Counted from the stretch's first letter, positions 18,164 to 28,327 are shown. The stretch: 64,000 nt of DNA from Methanobacterium sp. (GCA_018263005.1 JADFDH010000005.1:1-64000), one strand, 5' to 3'. The notes: generated by a model not told the origin, from the sequence alone. Program-made: numbers and translations.

Positions 18164-18598
18164 ATGAAATCTGAGAAAAAATTCGAATTTTTCGATGTAA
18201 CCGCTGATGTTGGTTATCGAGCCTATGGGAAAACCATGGAGGAATCCTTTCAGAATGCGGGTCTGGCCATGTTTGAGGTTATGACTGATACATCCTTAAT
18301 TGATCCTACTATTTTAAAGGAGATAAAGATTGAATCAGAGGATCCTGTTGCTCTATTATACGATTGGCTTTCAGAGTTATTGTTCATCCATGATGCAGAG
18401 AATATGATATTTTCTGACTTTGAAGTTAACATAATCCAGAAAACCCATGAATCATATTCTTTAAAGGGAAAAGCCCGGGGTGAATCCATTAGATTAAATA
18501 AACATGAAATTAGAGACGAAGTTAAAGCAGTTACCTTTCACCTGATGAAAGTTAAGAAAAATAAGAGATATCAAGTACAGGTAATATTGGACACCTGA
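18164..18598 (+). CDS. Archease, RtcB activator
   Basis: A 144-residue archease. Conserved features are FFDVTADVGYRAYGKTMEES at the N terminus (the calcium-binding Asp), DPVALLYDWLSELLFIHD in the middle and VKAVTFHLMKV near the C terminus. Archease speeds guanylylation of RtcB and broadens its use of nucleotide cofactors in tRNA splicing and RNA repair. It lies about 220 bases upstream of rtcB on the same strand, an association that supports both calls. Confidence 0.95.
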   Translation: MKSEKKFEFFDVTADVGYRAYGKTMEESFQNAGLAMFEVMTDTSLIDPTILKEIKIESEDPVALLYDWLSELLFIHDAENMIFSDFEVNIIQKTHESYSLKGKARGESIRLNKHEIRDEVKAVTFHLMKVKKNKRYQVQVILDT

Positions 18599-18816
18599 AT
18601 ATTCATGGTTAATATGAATAAATATTGCAATTTTATGGTCTGGATAAAAAGATGTTGGTAAAAACTTGATAAAATTTAACATATCCCAATTATAAATACA
18701 TCATTACATAATAATTAAAAGAATATCATATGAATTTGGTTTTTAAAAACTTTTTAACGCTTAGAACTATTTAAATTTGAATATAATAGGTATAATTTTT
18801 ATGGGGAGTCTAAATT

Positions 18817-20265
18817 ATGGAAAGTAGCAACGGCTTAAACAAGATTAGAGATTGTGTATGGGAAATTCCCACTAATTATAAAAAAGGGATGCGTGTTCCA
18901 GGTAGAGTTTATCTTGATGATGATTCCATAAAAAATGTGGAAAAAGGAGCTCTGGATCAGGTGTCAAATGTAGCATTTTTACCAGGTATTCAGAAGTTCT
19001 CCATAGGACTGCCAGACATACATTTCGGATATGGATTCAGCATAGGCGGAGTAGCAGCATTCAGCACACGTACAGGGGTGATCAGTCCAGGGGGTGTGGG
19101 ATTTGATATTAACTGTGGAGTGAGACTTTTAAAAACCAATCTCACGGAAGAAGAAGTAAAACCCACAATCAAGGAATTGGTGGATGTTCTATTTAATAAT
19201 GTGCCATCTGGATTAGGTAGTAAAGGTAAGATTAGGCTTAAGTCTGGGGAAATAGATGAAGTTCTCAATAACGGAGCTCACTGGGCTGTGGAAAATGGTT
19301 ATGGTTGGGAATCGGATCTGGAACACCTGGAAGAGAACGGAAAAATGGATGAAGCTGATGCGGATAAAGTATCGGATAAAGCTAAAAAGAGAGGTATACC
19401 TCAATTAGGTTCATTAGGCTCAGGAAATCATTTTCTAGAAGTACAAAAAGTAGATAAAATATTCGATGATGAAACAGCACATGTTTTTGGTCTGGACGAT
19501 ACGGAGATCACAGTTATGATACACACCGGATCCCGGGGATGTGGTCATCAGATATGTTCCGACTACCTTAGAATCATGGATAAAGCGGTGAAGAGATACA
19601 ATATAAATCTACCAGATAGACAACTTGCCTGTGCACCGGCAGATTCTCCAGAAGCCCATGATTATTTCCAAGCCATGTCCGCAGGAGCTAACTTCGCCTG
19701 GACTAACAGACAGATGATAGTGCACTGGGTGAGAGAATCCTTTGAAAAAATATTCAAAAGAAGTTCTGAAGATATGGGAATGGATATAATCTATGATGTA
19801 GCTCATAACATAGCAAAAAAGGAGATACATAATATTAAAGGTAGAGATACTGAAGTTTATGTGCATAGGAAAGGAGCCACCCGGGCTTTTGGACCGGGTC
19901 GCAAGGAAATACCCAAAGAATATAGGAAAGTAGGTCAACCAGTATTAATACCTGGAACTATGGGCACTGCTTCGTATGTTTTAAGGGGCACTGAAATTGC
20001 TATGGAAGAGACTTTCGGTTCTACCGCCCATGGTGCCGGGCGAAAAATGAGCCGGGCTGGTGCTAAAAGAGTTTATCGTGGTGAAGAAGTTAAAAAAGCA
20101 TTAGAAAAAAAGGGAATCGTTATCAAAGCATCATCTCTGCCCGTGGTGGCGGAAGAAGCGCCTGGTGCATATAAGGATGTTGATGAGGTAGTTCAAACAG
20201 CACATGATGCTGGTATATCTCTATTAGTGGCTAAGATGGTGCCTTTAGGTGTTTCTAAGGGATAA
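18817..20265 (+). CDS. rtcB: RNA-splicing ligase RtcB
   Basis: A 482-residue GTP-dependent 3'-phosphate/5'-OH RNA ligase that joins tRNA exon halves after intron excision. Manganese and guanylate ligands are visible: [10 protein letters not shown] (Cys), [23 protein letters not shown] and [11 protein letters not shown] (His residues), and [13 protein letters not shown] carrying the histidine that becomes guanylylated. Length is normal and no intein is present, although archaeal rtcB genes often carry one. GGGGAG precedes the ATG; TTTAAATTTGAATATAAT upstream could hold a TATA box. Confidence 0.97.
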   Translation: MESSNGLNKIRDCVWEIPTNYKKGMRVPGRVYLDDDSIKNVEKGALDQVSNVAFLPGIQKFSIGLPDIHFGYGFSIGGVAAFSTRTGVISPGGVGFDINCGVRLLKTNLTEEEVKPTIKELVDVLFNNVPSGLGSKGKIRLKSGEIDEVLNNGAHWAVENGYGWESDLEHLEENGKMDEADADKVSDKAKKRGIPQLGSLGSGNHFLEVQKVDKIFDDETAHVFGLDDTEITVMIHTGSRGCGHQICSDYLRIMDKAVKRYNINLPDRQLACAPADSPEAHDYFQAMSAGANFAWTNRQMIVHWVRESFEKIFKRSSEDMGMDIIYDVAHNIAKKEIHNIKGRDTEVYVHRKGATRAFGPGRKEIPKEYRKVGQPVLIPGTMGTASYVLRGTEIAMEETFGSTAHGAGRKMSRAGAKRVYRGEEVKKALEKKGIVIKASSLPVVAEEAPGAYKDVDEVVQTAHDAGISLLVAKMVPLGVSKG

Positions 20266-20299
20266 ACTTCTTTAAAATTATCTAATAAAACTGATTATT

Positions 20300-21088
20300 A
20301 TGATTGGAATTATCGGCGGAACCGGCATATATGAAATTGTCCAACAGGGGAGGGATATTGATACCAGAGTGGTAAAAACACCCTATGGATCTTCCCCAGA
20401 AATGTCATTATTCAAGCTTCACGATAAGAATGTTGTTTTCATGTCCCGACATGCAGCAGGGCATGCTCACCCGCCACATATGGTTAATTACATCTCCAAT
20501 ATTTATGCCCTTAAAAAAATGGGTGTAGACCGGATCCTGGCTACTAATGCTGTGGGTTCATTGCATGAATCCATTAAACCCGGTGATTTTATGGTGCCTC
20601 ATGATTTCTTGGACTTCACTTATCAAAGGAAGAGCACTTTCTATGATGATCGGACGGTTCATGTGGATGTCACTAAACCATACTGTCCCCAGTTAAGAGA
20701 TATTCTGATATCCAGTGGTCAGGTTATTGGGGACGGAGTTTATGTTTGTACTGAGGGGCCTCGCTTTGAGACAGCGGCTGAAGTGCATATGTACCGTAAG
20801 TTGGGAGGTACGGTGGTGGGTATGACTGGTTTGCCTGAGGCGGTGCTTGCCAGGGAACTTGAAATGTGTTATGCCAGTATATGTACCGTATCTAACTTCG
20901 CAGCCTCCATATCACCAAATAAGCTAACCATAGATGAGGTGTTTGAGGTCATAGAAAATAAAAAGGAGAACTTAATTGAATTAATATCTGACTCCATAAG
21001 AAAAATTCCTGCAGATCATACCTGTCAGTGTGCAGATGCCCTGGAGGGGGCGGAAGTCAATATTTCATTGGGGTCTGAAGATTTATAA
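20300..21088 (+). CDS. mtnP: 6-oxopurine / methylthio-nucleoside phosphorylase (MTAP/MTIP family)
   Basis: A 262-residue PNP/MTAP2-family phosphorylase. It begins IGIIGGTGIYEI, has SRHAAGHAHPPHMVNYISNI (phosphate and ribose contacts), LATNAVGSL and CTEGPRFETAAEVHMYRKLG. Methanogens convert methylthioadenosine by deamination and then phosphorolysis of methylthioinosine, so the true substrate may be methylthioinosine. Start by ATG without a clear Shine-Dalgarno, 34 bases after rtcB. Confidence 0.9.
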   Translation: MIGIIGGTGIYEIVQQGRDIDTRVVKTPYGSSPEMSLFKLHDKNVVFMSRHAAGHAHPPHMVNYISNIYALKKMGVDRILATNAVGSLHESIKPGDFMVPHDFLDFTYQRKSTFYDDRTVHVDVTKPYCPQLRDILISSGQVIGDGVYVCTEGPRFETAAEVHMYRKLGGTVVGMTGLPEAVLARELEMCYASICTVSNFAASISPNKLTIDEVFEVIENKKENLIELISDSIRKIPADHTCQCADALEGAEVNISLGSEDL

Positions 21089-21161
21089 TTTTTATAATAA
21101 AGAAATAAAATGTTAATCAGTGATGAATATTCATATATAAATGATTATTAAGGCGATTATT

Positions 21162-22073
21162 ATGTTAAATAACTTACAGAAGGATATTCTAAAACTTAAA
21201 GAAGATAAAAACGCCATAATACTGGCTCATAACTATCAGACAGGAGATATTCAGGAGATAGCAGATTTTATCGGTGATTCTTTGGAGTTGTGTATAGAGG
21301 CATCCCAGATCACAGAATCAGATTTAGTGGTTTTCTGTGGAGTGGATTTTATGGCCGAAACTGCTGCTATTTTGAATCCGGATAAAAAAATAGTATTACC
21401 CGATAAAAAGGCAGAATGTCCCATGGCCCATATGCTTCCGGCAGAGGAGATAAAAAAAGCCAGAGAAAGATATCCTGACGCTGCAGTGGTCCTATATATA
21501 AACACCCTCGCAGAGGCTAAGGCAGAAGCAGATATACTTTGCACATCATCCAATGCAGTTGCAGTTGTAGAAAGTCTTAAAGAAGATCAGATACTTTTTG
21601 GCCCGGATATGAATCTGGCCAGTTACGTTTCCGGACAGGTGGTGGATAAGGAGATAATTACCATACCAGAGGGAGGTCATTGTTATGTTCATAAAATGTT
21701 CCATAAGGGAGATATTATTATGAGGGAGAAATATCCTGATGCGGTTTTACTGGTACATCCTGAATGTGATGTGGAGATGCAGGCAGAAGCAGATGAAGTA
21801 CTTAGTACTGGTGGAATGATCAGTTACGTAGCCAAATCAGACCTTCAAACCTTCATAATAGGTACTGAGGTTGATCTGGTCACCCGGCTTAGAAGGGAGA
21901 ATCCAGATAAAACAATATTACCTCTTCTTAGCGAGGCCATATGTGAGAATATGAAACTTCATACACTCGATAAGGTAAAAAATTCTCTATTAAATGAGGA
22001 ATTTGTGGTCGCTGTGGATAAGGAAATAGCGGATAAATCTAGAAAAGCAGTGGAAAGAATGCTTGAGGTTTAA
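21162..22073 (+). CDS. nadA: Quinolinate synthase A
   Basis: A 4Fe-4S enzyme condensing iminoaspartate with dihydroxyacetone phosphate in NAD synthesis, about 303 residues. It contains ILAHNYQTGDIQEIADFIGDSLEL (domain 1 substrate loop), FCGVDFMAETAAIL (first cluster Cys), TSSNAV, PEGGHCYVHKMF (second Cys), HPECD and SEAICENMKLHTL (third Cys). An ATG at 21162 after AAGGCG is chosen; an ATG at 21141 would add seven residues not seen in the family. No nadB or nadC gene is adjacent. Confidence 0.95.
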   Translation: MLNNLQKDILKLKEDKNAIILAHNYQTGDIQEIADFIGDSLELCIEASQITESDLVVFCGVDFMAETAAILNPDKKIVLPDKKAECPMAHMLPAEEIKKARERYPDAAVVLYINTLAEAKAEADILCTSSNAVAVVESLKEDQILFGPDMNLASYVSGQVVDKEIITIPEGGHCYVHKMFHKGDIIMREKYPDAVLLVHPECDVEMQAEADEVLSTGGMISYVAKSDLQTFIIGTEVDLVTRLRRENPDKTILPLLSEAICENMKLHTLDKVKNSLLNEEFVVAVDKEIADKSRKAVERMLEV

Positions 22074-22117
22074 TGAATTTTAATTTTATTTAATTCTTTT
22101 ATTTAGTGGTGATAATT

Positions 22118-23125
22118 TTGGATAGATGGTATCTTAACCGTATTACAATAATTGGAATCATATTGATGTTGATAGGATTCCTGATTTATGAGATAGATAT
22201 TCTCTATTCATTTACAACATCCCTTTTTTATCCTTTACTTTTAGGTTCATCGGAAGGTAAAGCGGTTTTGTTCTTGATTTTTATGGGGAGTATGCTGGTT
22301 TTAAATATGTTCATAACTTCTGATAAAATTGGCAATAGATTTGCTTCTATGGACATATCAGATAGTAGAAGATATTTGAAGTATGCTCTGATCATTATTT
22401 TATTCACATATGTGATGGGTATTCTTATGGAAATATGGTTAAGGTTATACTTTGGAGTGTCGATCTTTACAGTATTCGTATCCTTAAATCCAGATGTAAG
22501 TTCCACCAGCATCATCCATAGCCACATATTCAAATCTGCTTTAACATCACTTCTTAGCGCAATCGGGGCTTCATTACCTTCTAATATACATACTGGGGAT
22601 TCTCTTTTTAGATATGTTTCACCACTGGCATATTTAATATTATTTACAATGCCGATAGTTTATTTAACCAGTTTAATTTCAATAGATAAACGAATGGACC
22701 ATTATAAATTAATTATAGCCTTTGCAGCTTCCTTATCAATAATAGGTATGATGGATGGTGGTTTATTTTCAAACCCAGCTATAATAGGATTTGCAGGGTT
22801 AATAGGGATGTATTTTATTGAAAAACCATTTTCCATGAAGAATTTAATCAAACCTACTTTCATTGTTCTGATATTAATTCTGGCCGGTCTTTCCTGCGAA
22901 ATTGCCGGTTCAAACTCAGATTACCACCAGGTTACTTTAGTAAATCAGATAGAGCCCATAGATTGGAGTGCATATAATATATCAACTACAAATTACCAGA
23001 ATAACACTGTAATCAAGTTAAAATCCACTCAAAACGATAGATCAACATTTATAAACCTTTTTAGTACTATTAAAGGTAAAGCAGATGGTTTCTTCATTAC
23101 ATGGAACTTCTACTCATACTTTTAA
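22118..23125 (+). CDS. Polytopic membrane protein, unrecognised
   Basis: About 335 residues with roughly eight hydrophobic segments (for example ITIIGIILMLIGFLIYEI and YALIIILFTYVMGILMEI), then an extracytoplasmic or cytoplasmic tail of about 75 residues rich in Asn, Ser and Thr. I do not recognise the family. GGTGAT followed by TTG at 22118 fits the local start style; GTG codons at 22106 and 22109 are alternatives. The next gene downstream is a glycosyltransferase on the same strand, so a link to envelope or glycan processing is possible but unproven. Confidence 0.65.
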   Translation: MDRWYLNRITIIGIILMLIGFLIYEIDILYSFTTSLFYPLLLGSSEGKAVLFLIFMGSMLVLNMFITSDKIGNRFASMDISDSRRYLKYALIIILFTYVMGILMEIWLRLYFGVSIFTVFVSLNPDVSSTSIIHSHIFKSALTSLLSAIGASLPSNIHTGDSLFRYVSPLAYLILFTMPIVYLTSLISIDKRMDHYKLIIAFAASLSIIGMMDGGLFSNPAIIGFAGLIGMYFIEKPFSMKNLIKPTFIVLILILAGLSCEIAGSNSDYHQVTLVNQIEPIDWSAYNISTTNYQNNTVIKLKSTQNDRSTFINLFSTIKGKADGFFITWNFYSYF

Positions 23126-23208
23126 AAATAACATCAAATTTATACTTTAAAAAATTTAAATAACATCAAATTTTCATAGAAGATCATACAATTTATTTTT
23201 GGTGAAAT

Positions 23209-24969
23209 ATGGATATGAAACTCAGTATAATTATTCCCACCTACAATGAAGAAGAATACCTCGCCTATCTCCTGGAAAGCATCAAAAGACAGAACTATAC
23301 CGATTATGAAATAATAGTAGCTGATGCCCATTCCAAAGACAGAACAAGGGAAATAGCCCAAAGTTACGGTTGCAAAATAGTGGATGGGGGCATGCCTGCG
23401 GTGGGTAGAAATCGAGGAGCAGAAGCAGCACAGGGGGAATTACTGCTTTTTTTAGATGCGGATGTGATCCTGACCAATGGATACCTTGAAAGTGCGATTC
23501 AAGAATTTTTAGAAAAAAAATTAGGAATATCTATAACCCAAATACTTCCCCTGAGCGATAAAACATTCGACATAGTATCACATGATTTTGCCAATTTCTT
23601 CATGAGAAACGTGGAATCCATAAAACCACATGGTGCAGGTTGTTACGGGATTTTAACCCGGAAAAAACTACATGATATAGTGGGAGGATTCGATGAAAAA
23701 CTGGATTTCGGTGAAGACACCGATTACATTGAAAAAATAGCATATATCAGTTCCTTCATGGTCTTAAGAAATCCCCGACTTTTTGTATCCACCAGAAGAA
23801 CCCAGGAAGAAGGAAGGAGAAACATAGCACTTAAATATGCTAAAAGCACTTTATATCAATTCACAGGTAGAAAAATCAGTGCTGATGAATTAGATTATCA
23901 ATTCGGACATTCTGGAGAACATAAAAGGATCATCTATGGTGTTTGCGGTGAAGGAATGGGCCACGCCATACGCAGCAGGGTGATTATAGAACATCTTTTA
24001 AAGAAACATGAGGTGGCAATTTTTGCCAGTGACCGAGCATATCAGTATCTTTCCCAGAAATTTGATGATGTATATTACATTGAAGGATTTAACACGGTAT
24101 ATGAGGCCAATCAAGTAAAAAATAGAAAAACCTTTATAAACAATATTAAAGACATCCCCCAAGACATGGGTTATAATCTACGACTCATGTACAACGTGGC
24201 TCGAGAAGCAAAAACAGATATAATAATCTCCGATTTTGAATTTTACTCCAATCTACTCAGTAAAATATTACGAATACCCCTGATTAGTTTGGATAATATG
24301 CATGTAATGACACAATGTGAGATTGAAACACCCACAGAATATAAAGGAGAACGTTTAAAAGCAGCTAGTGTGGTTAGATCCTTTATTCAACGGCCCCGTT
24401 ATTATTTGATAACCAGTTACTTCTTCCCAACAGTTAAAAATCCAGAAAAGGCATATATGTTCCCACCCATACTAAGAGAAAATGTTCTAAAATTAAAACC
24501 AACCATAGGGGATCATATACTAGTTTACCAGACCAGCGACTCCAATCTGAAATTATTAGAACTTTTAGGTGAGTTTGATGAGAAGTTCATAATATACGGA
24601 TTTCATAAAGATGAAAAAAATAATAACTTAACCTTTAAAAGCTTCAATGAGGATGAATTTTTCTATGATTTAGCCTCTGCACGTGCAGTAATTACCAATG
24701 GGGGTTTCAACTTAATATCTGAAGCATTGTACTTGAAAAAACCAATACTCAGCATACCAGTCAAAAAACAATTCGAACAGATACTAAACGCCATATATCT
24801 AGAAAAACTGGAGTACGGAGAATTTCACCAGGATCCTGGTAAAAAAGATATTGAGAAATTTTTCTCCAAACTGGATTTCTACAGAGACAATATAAGATCC
24901 CGCTTTAAACATGATAAAAACAGGTCAATTCTCCATAAACTAGATGAAATAATAGAGAAACTCATTTAA
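23209..24969 (+). CDS. Two-domain glycosyltransferase (GT2 + MJ1255-type GT-B)
   Basis: A 586-residue fusion. Residues 1 to about 215 form a GT2 domain: LSIIIPTYNEEEYLAYLLES, the DxD-like LLFLDADVIL, and GFDEKLDFGEDTDY. From about 242, IIYGVCGEGMGHAIRSRVI opens a second domain of the MJ1255/MurG-like GT-B type, ending with the donor-site motif VITNGGFNLISEALYLKKPI. No transmembrane segment is evident, so it should act on the cytoplasmic face. Two consecutive sugar transfers by one polypeptide are inferred. An ATG at 23215 is a possible alternative start. Confidence 0.88.
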   Translation: MDMKLSIIIPTYNEEEYLAYLLESIKRQNYTDYEIIVADAHSKDRTREIAQSYGCKIVDGGMPAVGRNRGAEAAQGELLLFLDADVILTNGYLESAIQEFLEKKLGISITQILPLSDKTFDIVSHDFANFFMRNVESIKPHGAGCYGILTRKKLHDIVGGFDEKLDFGEDTDYIEKIAYISSFMVLRNPRLFVSTRRTQEEGRRNIALKYAKSTLYQFTGRKISADELDYQFGHSGEHKRIIYGVCGEGMGHAIRSRVIIEHLLKKHEVAIFASDRAYQYLSQKFDDVYYIEGFNTVYEANQVKNRKTFINNIKDIPQDMGYNLRLMYNVAREAKTDIIISDFEFYSNLLSKILRIPLISLDNMHVMTQCEIETPTEYKGERLKAASVVRSFIQRPRYYLITSYFFPTVKNPEKAYMFPPILRENVLKLKPTIGDHILVYQTSDSNLKLLELLGEFDEKFIIYGFHKDEKNNNLTFKSFNEDEFFYDLASARAVITNGGFNLISEALYLKKPILSIPVKKQFEQILNAIYLEKLEYGEFHQDPGKKDIEKFFSKLDFYRDNIRSRFKHDKNRSILHKLDEIIEKLI

Positions 24970-24996
24970 TTTATAACAACTATCTGAGGTAAGAAA

Positions 24997-26124
24997 TTGC
25001 AATCACGTAGAGGGGTGGTCAACCTTCCCTTGCATGGTGGACACGCTCCTAAATGGTTATTTCAAAGAATGGTTAAACTAACCAGAAGCATAACCGAAAC
25101 CATACTCTATGAATATGATACTAACGAATTTTTAAGACGCATATCCGACCCATACTGGTTCCAGGCTTTATCATGTGTCATCGGATTTGACTGGCACTCT
25201 TCCGGAACTACAACAACCACCTGCGGTGCTATGAAGATGGCTATCGACCCGGAAGAGCATGGGATAATGGTAGCGGGCGGTAAAGGCCGTGCATCCAGAA
25301 AAACACCAGCAGACATTGAAAAAGCCGGTGAATTATTTTCATTATCATCTGGTAAAATTGAACAGATGATCTACTCCAGTAAAATCTCTGCAAAGATCGA
25401 TAATTCCTGCATACAGGACGGCTATCAACTTTACCATCATACATTTCTCCTGAATGAGAAAGGAGACTGGGCCATCATTCAACAGGGAATGAACCAAGAA
25501 AACAGATACGCACGCAGATATCACTGGCTCTCCCAGGAAATGGTGGAGTTTACGGAAGAACCCCATCAAGGAATATGTTGCAATAAAAAAGAGTCAGAAG
25601 CACTGGATATGACTGCAAAGGAAAGTGAAGACAGTAGAAAAATTAGTGTAGATATCCTATGCGATAACCCCGAGCATTTAAAGAAATATTTTAAGGATAA
25701 AACACCTTTAATCAGCGAATCACAGACCAAACTGGATCAATACATCACTGAATTTAAAATGCCCCGGCACCATCCAGTACTGGATATGGACCTATCAGAC
25801 AGAGAATTCGAGGTAATAAAAAGAGCCTATGAGTTGCAACCATCCAATTATGAGGAAATGATATCCTTGGAAGGTATGGGGCCTAAAAAGATAAGAGCAT
25901 TAGCTCTTATATCCGATCTGGTGTACGGAACACCGGCAAGCTGGAAAGACCCGGTCAAGTACAGCTTCACCCATGGAGGAAAAGACGGATATCCCTACCC
26001 TGTAAATCGAGAAGTCTATGATCATTCCATAAATACGCTTAAAGAAGCACTGGAATCAGCTAAACTGGAGAAAAAAGAGAAATATAATGCCATTAAAAGA
26101 TTGGAAGTTTTAATTCACCAATGA
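24997..26124 (+). CDS. DUF763 domain-containing protein
   Basis: A 375-residue protein of the DUF763 family, recognised by RRGVVNLPLHGGHAPKWLFQ at the N terminus, IGFDWHSSGTTTTTCGAMK and WLSQEMVEFTEEPHQGICC. The C-terminal quarter has a helix-hairpin-helix motif (LEGMGPKKIRALALI) that binds nucleic acid in other proteins. Function is unknown; members occur in archaea and thermophilic bacteria. A TTG start at 24997 is used behind GAGGT. It follows the glycosyltransferase by 27 bases, so may share its transcript. Confidence 0.85.
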   Translation: MQSRRGVVNLPLHGGHAPKWLFQRMVKLTRSITETILYEYDTNEFLRRISDPYWFQALSCVIGFDWHSSGTTTTTCGAMKMAIDPEEHGIMVAGGKGRASRKTPADIEKAGELFSLSSGKIEQMIYSSKISAKIDNSCIQDGYQLYHHTFLLNEKGDWAIIQQGMNQENRYARRYHWLSQEMVEFTEEPHQGICCNKKESEALDMTAKESEDSRKISVDILCDNPEHLKKYFKDKTPLISESQTKLDQYITEFKMPRHHPVLDMDLSDREFEVIKRAYELQPSNYEEMISLEGMGPKKIRALALISDLVYGTPASWKDPVKYSFTHGGKDGYPYPVNREVYDHSINTLKEALESAKLEKKEKYNAIKRLEVLIHQ

Positions 26125-26130
26125 AACTAT

Positions 26131-26221
26131 GAAATAAAATCAAAATCTAATAATGGAATGATTCTGTGAAATAAAATCAAAATCTAATAATGGAATGATT
26201 CTGTGAAATAAAAATCAAAAT
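26131..26221. repeat. 37-bp tandem repeat, about 2.4 copies
   Basis: Two perfect copies of a 37-base unit (26131-26167 and 26168-26204, each starting GAAATAAAATCAAAATCTAA and ending ATTCTGT), followed by a partial third copy to about 26221. It lies between DUF763 and the next gene, where it would form part of a 3' or 5' untranslated region. Likely slippage-generated; too few and too AT-rich to be a CRISPR. Confidence 0.85.
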
Positions 26222-26254
26222 AAAATAAAAAAATACATCACCAGGGATACTATT

Positions 26255-26743
26255 ATGGTTGATAATGAGAGATCGTTGATAATAACGAGATTAAAAAGAT
26301 ATAAAGCATCTGTGGAAAGTAAAGAAAACAGATTAATGGAAGAACTATCCATTTTAGAGCAAAAAGAAAATTTTAGAAATAAAGATGGTTTATACGAAGT
26401 AGAAGGCGAATTTAAGGATATAAAATCTGACATATACAATAATCCCTATGAAACTTACCTTTTAGCTCAGGTAAAGATTGTGAAAGTTTTACCATCCATT
26501 ATTGAGAAGCATCTGGGTTGTTTAGAAAATGAACATGACCTGGATATGGTTTTAGAATCTCTGGAATTTGAAATATACAAAATAAAAAAAGAAGTCTATG
26601 TTAATATTAAAGAATGGGAAGACTTGATAAAACATTTATCTGATTCCCTATTAATGGAAATAGAGAATAATCCCAAAGGACCGGGAGATTTTATAATAAA
26701 AGAGCTATGCTGGATACGGGATTATGAGGAGAGATGGAGATAA
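26255..26743 (+). CDS. Unrecognised helical protein
   Basis: A 162-residue, charged, mostly helical protein with heptad-like Leu/Ile/Glu/Lys patterns (for example RLKRYKASVESKENRLMEEL, likely coiled coil) and no signal peptide or membrane segment. I recognise no motif. It precedes a second unrecognised gene by 23 bases, so the two probably form a small operon. Codon usage looks like that of the neighbours, which supports a real gene. Confidence 0.65.
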   Translation: MVDNERSLIITRLKRYKASVESKENRLMEELSILEQKENFRNKDGLYEVEGEFKDIKSDIYNNPYETYLLAQVKIVKVLPSIIEKHLGCLENEHDLDMVLESLEFEIYKIKKEVYVNIKEWEDLIKHLSDSLLMEIENNPKGPGDFIIKELCWIRDYEERWR

Positions 26744-26775
26744 TAATTATTTTATAAATTATTAGGGTGATTGAA

Positions 26776-27570
26776 ATGGATACCATAAAAAAGACCATTA
26801 AACAGGATTTAAACGCGGCTATACAGTACTTCAGATTTCAAAATTTTGATAAGCTGGGGATGATGGGAGATAGGATAATAAGTAACCTTTTTCTAGGAGA
26901 GGGGAAGGAACTGATGCTGGTTGGTTATTTAATTAAAGAATTAGCCCAGGAATTCATGGATATAAAGGAAGAAGACCCAGTACGATTAAATGGATGTATG
27001 GATCCCGGGGAGAAACTAATCAGAGATTTACTAAAGTCCATAACAGATTATGAAAAATTTAATCCGCAAGTGGTCTGGGATGATTACAGTAACTATAAAA
27101 ACCGTATTGTGGAATTCATACCCCCTGATGTTGAAATAGCGGTTTACGAGAAAGATGCTGATTTTGCAGGGAAAACCACAGATAAACTACTGAATCTTCT
27201 CAGTGAAAATAGAACTTTATTACTGGATGATTATAATAACCTTCTAAACGGAATTTTAAAGGAATACAAACGAGTAATAAATATATACGGATTTAATCAG
27301 AGGGATTTAATAATCTATCTATTATTAAAGGCCTTCAATGGATACTATCTATATCTTTTTGCTTATAAATTGGCCAATAAATCCGAGGAATCCGCTGTAG
27401 CAGAGAAAATCTATTATTATGTGGATAAGATCATGGAAATTTCGGCAGATCAAGAGCATATAAGTATTAAATCCAACAAAATCCTGGGTGAACTGGGATA
27501 CCAAACCAGACTATTTTATATTGAGAATATGGGTCCTGAAAAGACCATTAAGAGGGAAAGGGGTTTTTAA
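26776..27570 (+). CDS. Unrecognised cytosolic helical protein
   Basis: About 264 residues, mostly alpha-helical by composition, acidic, with no export signal or recognised domain. Segments such as LLKAFNGYYLYLFAYKLANK suggest a compact helical bundle. An ATG at 26776 sits five bases after GGTGAT, making it a better start than the GTG at 26767 inside that site. Likely co-transcribed with the preceding unrecognised gene. Confidence 0.65.
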   Translation: MDTIKKTIKQDLNAAIQYFRFQNFDKLGMMGDRIISNLFLGEGKELMLVGYLIKELAQEFMDIKEEDPVRLNGCMDPGEKLIRDLLKSITDYEKFNPQVVWDDYSNYKNRIVEFIPPDVEIAVYEKDADFAGKTTDKLLNLLSENRTLLLDDYNNLLNGILKEYKRVINIYGFNQRDLIIYLLLKAFNGYYLYLFAYKLANKSEESAVAEKIYYYVDKIMEISADQEHISIKSNKILGELGYQTRLFYIENMGPEKTIKRERGF

Positions 27571-27748
27571 GATAGAAAAAAAGTTTCTAATTTGAAATAT
27601 CTAAAGAATATAATCCCGATTTTTCTAATCTTTTTAATAATAAAATACCAACTTTTAAATAGCCAAGCCATTTAATATTAACTTTTCAGATTATTTAGTC
27701 TAATAAATCGTTGATCTCGTTAAAAAATACAATTTAATCTGTGATATC

Positions 27749-28327
27749 ATGGAAGAAGAAAAAAATGAGCTTATTGTTATCAAACCACATGATTTAGGAT
27801 GGCGAGAGAGAATATTCTTTTTAATCTCAGGAATAATAGTCAGCATACCTATAACACTATTTTTAAGCGCTTTAGGCCAGAGTTTTTATGATTTCCTACC
27901 GTTAATATACACCCAAGTCATATCCATTGTTATCCTCGCCCCGATTATAGAGGAATTTTCAAAGGCTTATCCCTTATTTTATCGATATTCCCTTACTGAA
28001 CGTTCCTTATTTATACTGGGGTTGCTGGTGGGATTGGGATTTGGCATAACCGAGTTTATAATCTATGTATGGGTGTATGGAGCTCCATTCTATGTCCGAT
28101 TACCCGGATTATTTTTCCATGCGGCAAGTACTTCATTGATAGCATATGGAATTGCTAGAAATAAAGCAGTGCAATATTATTTATTAGCAGTTTTCCTCCA
28201 TTTCGGGGCAAATCTGGCAGCGGTGTTGGATCAGATAATTCCAGTTATGGTGATCACCTTCTTTACCTATTTCCTCTCCTGGATAACCTACAAAAAAACC
28301 ACAGAAAGATATTTAGAGCCGAAATAA
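27749..28327 (+). CDS. PrsW-family intramembrane protease-like protein
   Basis: A 192-residue membrane protein with about six hydrophobic segments. It carries the family motifs APIIEEFSKAYPLF (EExxK), GFGITEFIIYV (FxxxE-like), FFHAASTSLIAYG (H) and LHFGANL (H), the metal-ligand pattern of PrsW and related CPBP-like intramembrane proteases. The bacterial namesake cleaves an anti-sigma factor; the archaeal substrate is unknown. It stands alone, with about 180 AT-rich bases upstream. Confidence 0.8.
   Translation: MEEEKNELIVIKPHDLGWRERIFFLISGIIVSIPITLFLSALGQSFYDFLPLIYTQVISIVILAPIIEEFSKAYPLFYRYSLTERSLFILGLLVGLGFGITEFIIYVWVYGAPFYVRLPGLFFHAASTSLIAYGIARNKAVQYYLLAVFLHFGANLAAVLDQIIPVMVITFFTYFLSWITYKKTTERYLEPK

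Noticed and set aside
18817..20265. Intein in rtcB
   Set aside because: Length is 482 residues and all catalytic motifs are contiguous, so no insertion is present.
26131..26221. CRISPR array
   Set aside because: The repeats are directly abutting, with no spacers, only about 2.4 copies, and no cas genes are near.
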